Shown: positions 60,821-64,000 of the stretch, one piece after another
How positions within the stretch are numbered: position 1 is the stretch's first letter
How the letters are laid out: each line of letters starts with the position of its first letter
Assembly: GCF_900120405.1 (NCBI RefSeq)
Contig: NZ_LT635493.1
Span: 1,085,452-1,149,451, forward strand
Source of the DNA: Urinicoccus massiliensis
GTDB lineage: Bacteria; Bacillota; Clostridia; Tissierellales; Peptoniphilaceae
DNA length: 64,000 nt
Direction: 5' to 3'
Translations under genes and position numbers: made by a program
Notes under the pieces: model-generated
Told to the model about the DNA's origin: nothing
Seen by the model: only the letters and a program-made list of their open reading frames with translations
The model's database searches: none

Positions 60821-62046
60821 GCTCCAAAAACCTCCTTTAATACGGATATGGTAATTTCTTTGCGGTCGCTTTCGTCCATCTGCCGGACAGACAAGAGGGG
60901 TTCTCGAACCACCTTTTTCAAGGCAGACCGGACAATTTTTTCCACCTTGAGCTGCTCATTGTGGGTCAGGTCGGTTTTGCGGAAGATATAGCGGAGGGTG
61001 TCATCGGCAATTTCATCGCAACGTTGGTTTAAAGACTTCATAATGGGGTCCACCTTGGATTCAGAAATCCAGTGCTTGAGTTCTTGGATGACCTGGTCGA
61101 TTTCTGGCTTGTAGCCATCCAGGATCCGCTTGTTTTCCTCCAGGTTGTGTTGGCCAATTTCTTGGAGGGAGTCAATGTCATAGAGGGTGACATCCTCCAG
61201 ACTAGCCACAGCCGGGTCCACATCCCGAGGCAGGGACAGGTCCATAATGGCCAGGGGCTTGGTCCGCCGCAAGAGGTCCCGGGAGTTGATAATGGTGTGA
61301 GGGCTGGAAGTGGCAGAAATGAGAATGTCCACATCCACCAGACCCTTGAGCCGGTCCTCAAAGGGGAGGATTTCCAACTCATGGTATTTTTGCTGCATCT
61401 TAATGGAATTTTCATAGGTCCGGTTGCAAGCCACCACCTCGGCTCCCCTTTCAATAAGGTAGCCCAGGGCTAGAGATCCCATTTCTCCCAGGCCGATGAT
61501 CATACACCGGGACAGGGAGAGGTCGAAAAGTTCTTCCATCTTTTTCACCCCGATATAGGCAATGGACACCGGCCGGTCAGAGACGGTGGATTCCGTCTTG
61601 ACCCTCTTGGCAAAGGTAATGGCCTCCCGGAAGATCTTGTTTAAAATCTTTTGGGAACTGTTTAAGTCCATGGCCGTAGTATGGGCGTCGACGACTTGAC
61701 CCAGGATTTGGTCCTCACCAATAATCATGGAGTCCAGGCCAATGGCCACATAAAATAAGTGGTGGAGGGCCTGGTCTCCCACCTTGGCAATGAGGTCCTT
61801 GTCCTGTAAATCCAGCTGGAAGTAGTCTCTTAGATAGTCTGCAACCCTTTTGACATCCTGGTCCGGTTGGTTGGACAAAAAGTAAATTTCCGACCGGTTG
61901 CAGGTGGACAGGATGACCAATTCCAGGATGGATTCATCCAACAAGGCATCCGTAACCTCAATAATATCCGTTTCCTTAAAGTGGACTTTTTCCCGGATTT
62001 CAATAGGAGCAACATGGTGGTTGATCCCAACGACACAAAATTTCAT
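60817..62046 (-). CDS. hemA: Glutamyl-tRNA reductase
   Basis: 409 residues. Catalytic C49 in LSTCNRSEIYFL, GINHHVAPIEIREKV at the start, NADPH-binding GLGEMGSLALGYL and a C-terminal dimerisation helix region. First committed step of C5-pathway tetrapyrrole synthesis and first gene of the operon. RBS GAAGGAGAT. Confidence 0.96.
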   Translation of the reverse strand: MKFCVVGINHHVAPIEIREKVHFKETDIIEVTDALLDESILELVILSTCNRSEIYFLSNQPDQDVKRVADYLRDYFQLDLQDKDLIAKVGDQALHHLFYVAIGLDSMIIGEDQILGQVVDAHTTAMDLNSSQKILNKIFREAITFAKRVKTESTVSDRPVSIAYIGVKKMEELFDLSLSRCMIIGLGEMGSLALGYLIERGAEVVACNRTYENSIKMQQKYHELEILPFEDRLKGLVDVDILISATSSPHTIINSRDLLRRTKPLAIMDLSLPRDVDPAVASLEDVTLYDIDSLQEIGQHNLEENKRILDGYKPEIDQVIQELKHWISESKVDPIMKSLNQRCDEIADDTLRYIFRKTDLTHNEQLKVEKIVRSALKKVVREPLLSVRQMDESDRKEITISVLKEVFGA

Positions 62047-62089
62047 TCTATAAAATCTCCTTCAAATTTCCCTCGTTTATTCTTTTTTT

Positions 62090-62118
62090 ATTATATCTCA
62101 AACAGGGGGAGAATTAAA
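62090..62118 (-). promoter_or_regulatory. hemA operon promoter
   Basis: Minus strand TTTAAT (62118-62113), 17-bp spacer, TATAAT (62095-62090), 43 bp before hemA. The -35 is weak. Sequence from 62119 to 62235 is AT-rich with no other feature I can support. Confidence 0.55.
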
Positions 62119-62239
62119 GGGAATGAGGGAATCAAATGAAAATGATTTAGATTTATATTTTTTGGAAGAGGAGGATAAAATTACTTGCTGGGCCAGGGGA
62201 AAATTTTAGAAAATAAAAAGGAAAAATTTCCATAAAAAA

Positions 62240-62255
62240 GCACCCCGGAGGGTGC
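62240..62255 (-). terminator. Alanine dehydrogenase gene terminator
   Basis: GCACCC / GGGTGC stem with a four-base loop and six T on the minus strand. Confidence 0.85.
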
Positions 62256-62263
62256 TTTAAGAT

Positions 62264-63379
62264 TTAAATTAAATCGTCTACATCTTTATAGTCCAAGGCC
62301 AGGTCATCGGCTACGCCCTTGTTGGTTACATAGCCGGCAGCGGTGTTGAGGCCCTTGTGGAGGCCTTCGGATTCTTTCACGGCTTCCTTCCAGCCCTTCT
62401 TGGCCAGGATCAGGGCGTATTTGGTGGTGGAGTTGGACAGGGCAGCGGTGGAGGTCATGGCCACAGCGCCGGGGATGTTGGCTACGGCATAGTGGATGAC
62501 GCCGTGCTTAACAAAGACGGGGTCATGGTGGGTGGTGGGGTGGTTTTCTGTCAATTCGGTGGACCCACCTTGGTCAATGGCCACATCCACAATGACCGAT
62601 CCTGCTTCCATACTCTTGACCATGTCTTCGGTAATGAGCTTGGGGGCCTTACGACCAGGAATCAGGATGGTGGAAATAACCATATCGGCGTGTTTGACGC
62701 ACTTTTCAATATTGTAGTGGTTGGAGAAGAGGGTTTCAATCTTGTCGCCAAAGATGTTGAAAAGTTCTCCTAGGCGGTCAATGTTGACATCCAAAACAGT
62801 GACCCGGGCGCCCATTCCCACGGCAATCCGGGTGGCAGCTGTTCCTACAGTTCCGCCACCAACGACAATAACATGGGCCGGTTGAACTCCCGGCACCCCT
62901 TGGAGGACAATGCCCTTGCCGCCGTTGGGCTTGGTTAAAAAGTGGGCCCCTTCTTGGACGGCCATCCGACCGGCCACTTCACTCATGGGTTTTAAGAGGG
63001 GGAGCTTGTGGTCTTCTTCCACCGTTTCAAAGGCAAAGGCCACCATCTTACTGTCGGTTAAGGCCTTGGCCAGGGAGGGGTTGGCAGCCAGGTGGAGGTA
63101 GGTGTAGAGGATCAGCCCTTCACGGAAATATTTGTATTCCGAGGCCAGGGGTTCCTTGACCTTGTAGATGAAGTCGGATTTTTCCCAAACATCCTTGGCT
63201 TGGTCCAAGATCTTGGCTCCGGCATCTTCATAGGTATCGTCGGAAAAACCGGATTCAAGGCCGGCGCCCTTTTCTACATAAACAGTATTGCCGGCTTGGA
63301 CCAATTGGTAGACAGCCGCCGGGGTACAGGCCACACGACTTTCTTGTTCTTTAATTTCCTTGGGTACACCAATAATCAT
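62264..63379 (-). CDS. ald: Alanine dehydrogenase
   Basis: 371 residues, NAD-dependent interconversion of alanine with pyruvate plus ammonia. MIIGVPKEIKEQESRVACTPAAV at the N-terminus, nucleotide-binding VIVVGGGTVGTAATRIAVGMGA and the HPTTHHDPVFVKHGVIHYAVANIPGAV segment are diagnostic. Start at 63379 behind AAAGGAGAG rather than 63406. Monocistronic. Confidence 0.96.
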   Translation of the reverse strand: MIIGVPKEIKEQESRVACTPAAVYQLVQAGNTVYVEKGAGLESGFSDDTYEDAGAKILDQAKDVWEKSDFIYKVKEPLASEYKYFREGLILYTYLHLAANPSLAKALTDSKMVAFAFETVEEDHKLPLLKPMSEVAGRMAVQEGAHFLTKPNGGKGIVLQGVPGVQPAHVIVVGGGTVGTAATRIAVGMGARVTVLDVNIDRLGELFNIFGDKIETLFSNHYNIEKCVKHADMVISTILIPGRKAPKLITEDMVKSMEAGSVIVDVAIDQGGSTELTENHPTTHHDPVFVKHGVIHYAVANIPGAVAMTSTAALSNSTTKYALILAKKGWKEAVKESEGLHKGLNTAAGYVTNKGVADDLALDYKDVDDLI

Positions 63380-63417
63380 AGACTCACTCTCCTTTTTCTT
63401 TAACAATTTACTGAAAT

Positions 63418-63461
63418 AAAATGAATAGACTCATTTTATCACTTTTTAAGTCCCTTGTAAA
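63418..63461 (-). promoter_or_regulatory. ald promoter with palindromic operator candidate
   Basis: Minus strand TTTACA (63461-63456), 17-bp spacer, TAAAAT (63438-63433). The perfect inverted repeat AAAATGA-ATAGAC-TCATTTT (63418-63437) covers the -10 and the start of transcription. Confidence 0.7.
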
Positions 63462-63561
63462 CAATCCACCGGGGGAAAACTTTAGAGAAAATGGGCTAAA
63501 GATAGGGGGCTTTCCTTAGACAATGATATTAAAATGTAATATTTTTCAAAAAATCCTATGG

Positions 63562-63567
63562 TATAAT
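63562..63567 (+). promoter_or_regulatory. Promoter of the second SLH gene (extended -10)
   Basis: TATGGTATAAT with a TGn extension; no clear -35. About 35 bp before the start codon. Confidence 0.65.
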
Positions 63568-63606
63568 AGACATAACAAAAGAACCTTTAAGGAGGGGAAA
63601 TTTATA

Positions 63607-64000
63607 ATGAAAACAAAATTTGTTAAGAGAAGCTTAGCCCTAGCCTTGTCGGCAGCTGTTTTAGCACCGTCAACCTTTATCCAAGCGGCTCAATTTAAAG
63701 ATGTTCCAGCCAACCACTGGGCCTATTCCTATATTGATGCCATGAGCAACCGGGGAGTGATTGCTGGTTATTCAGACCACACCTACAAGCCGGCTAAAGA
63801 AGTTCAATTCTTAGAAGTCATGCGTTTACTGGAAGGAGTTATCAACCTTTCCTCTTCAGAAACTGCCAATGCCAAAGCCCAATACGGAGAAGTTGTTCGT
63901 CAAATGAACGTGCCAACCTGGGCCCAACAATCCATTTGCGTGGCCCTTTACCGGGGAGTATTGGATGTAGAAACCCTAAACCAAGCCAAGAAAAATGGCA
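63607..64000 (+). CDS. SLH-domain surface protein (partial)
   Basis: 131 residues before the window ends. Signal peptide MKTKFVKRSLALALSAAVLAPSTFIQA followed at once by an SLH repeat: AQFKDVPANHWAYSYIDAMSNRGVIAGYSDHTYKP. Unlike the 37.5-kb S-layer protein, the SLH domain begins right after the signal. RBS AAGGAGGGGAAA. C-terminal function is out of view. Confidence 0.88.
   Translation, partial: MKTKFVKRSLALALSAAVLAPSTFIQAAQFKDVPANHWAYSYIDAMSNRGVIAGYSDHTYKPAKEVQFLEVMRLLEGVINLSSSETANAKAQYGEVVRQMNVPTWAQQSICVALYRGVLDVETLNQAKKNG

Noticed and set aside
62119-62235. Fur-like box upstream of hemA (AATGAAAATGATTTAG region)
   Set aside because: Too few matches to a 19-bp palindrome, and AT-rich sequence makes chance resemblance likely.

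Overview
The window looks like the chromosome of an anaerobic, low-to-mid GC Gram-positive bacterium, probably a Tissierellia / Peptoniphilaceae-type Firmicute. This is an inference from gene content: class III ribonucleotide reductase, a CtsR-McsA-McsB-ClpC stress operon, a T-box before ileS, a V-type ATPase, SLH-domain surface proteins and a FolT transporter under a THF riboswitch. No sequence search could be run.

Layout. 1-7.9 kb: nrdDG (minus strand, with a NrdR-type operator), a UvrD-like helicase, a nitroreductase, pepT and a YhiN-type flavoprotein. 7.9-14.1 kb: an AT-richer minus-strand cassette of histidine kinase, response regulator, membrane-anchored exported protein, two ABC-2-type permeases and an ATPase. 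A 15-bp box occurs 20 bp upstream of the -10 element both of the kinase gene and of the anchored-protein gene. 14.3-31.8 kb: housekeeping genes on the plus strand (Rrf2 regulator, T-box plus ileS, phosphatase, EF-G-like GTPase, TPR protein, map, MATE transporter, cyclophilin, ctsR-mcsA-mcsB-clpC, radA). 32.5-34.8 kb: rpmG-secE-nusG-rplK-rplA, ending in its own terminator without rplJL-rpoBC.

31.85-47 kb is dominated by a repeat archipelago. It holds about 30 REP-like hairpins that begin with GTAG and have covarying stems. A REP-associated tyrosine transposase gene (RAYT) lies inside it. A second, modular family of stem-loop elements is inserted in the loops of the REP hairpins; one filled site can be aligned with neighbouring empty sites. 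Genes embedded in the archipelago are an S-layer protein, a YvrJ/DUF2922/DUF1659 cassette divergent from a small sigma factor plus amidase with LexA-like boxes, and folT - metallopeptidase - J-domain protein.

47.1-55.6 kb: a nine-gene V-type ATPase operon. 55.6-62.0 kb: convergent hemA - precorrin-2 dehydrogenase - hemC - cobA/hemD - hemB - hemL, which makes uroporphyrinogen III and precorrin-2/sirohydrochlorin, so it points to siroheme or corrinoid rather than haem. 62.3-64 kb: alanine dehydrogenase and, divergently, the start of a second SLH protein.

The best candidates for something undescribed are the modular element nested in REP loops and the kinase/anchored-protein/ABC cassette with its shared, fixed-spacing operator.
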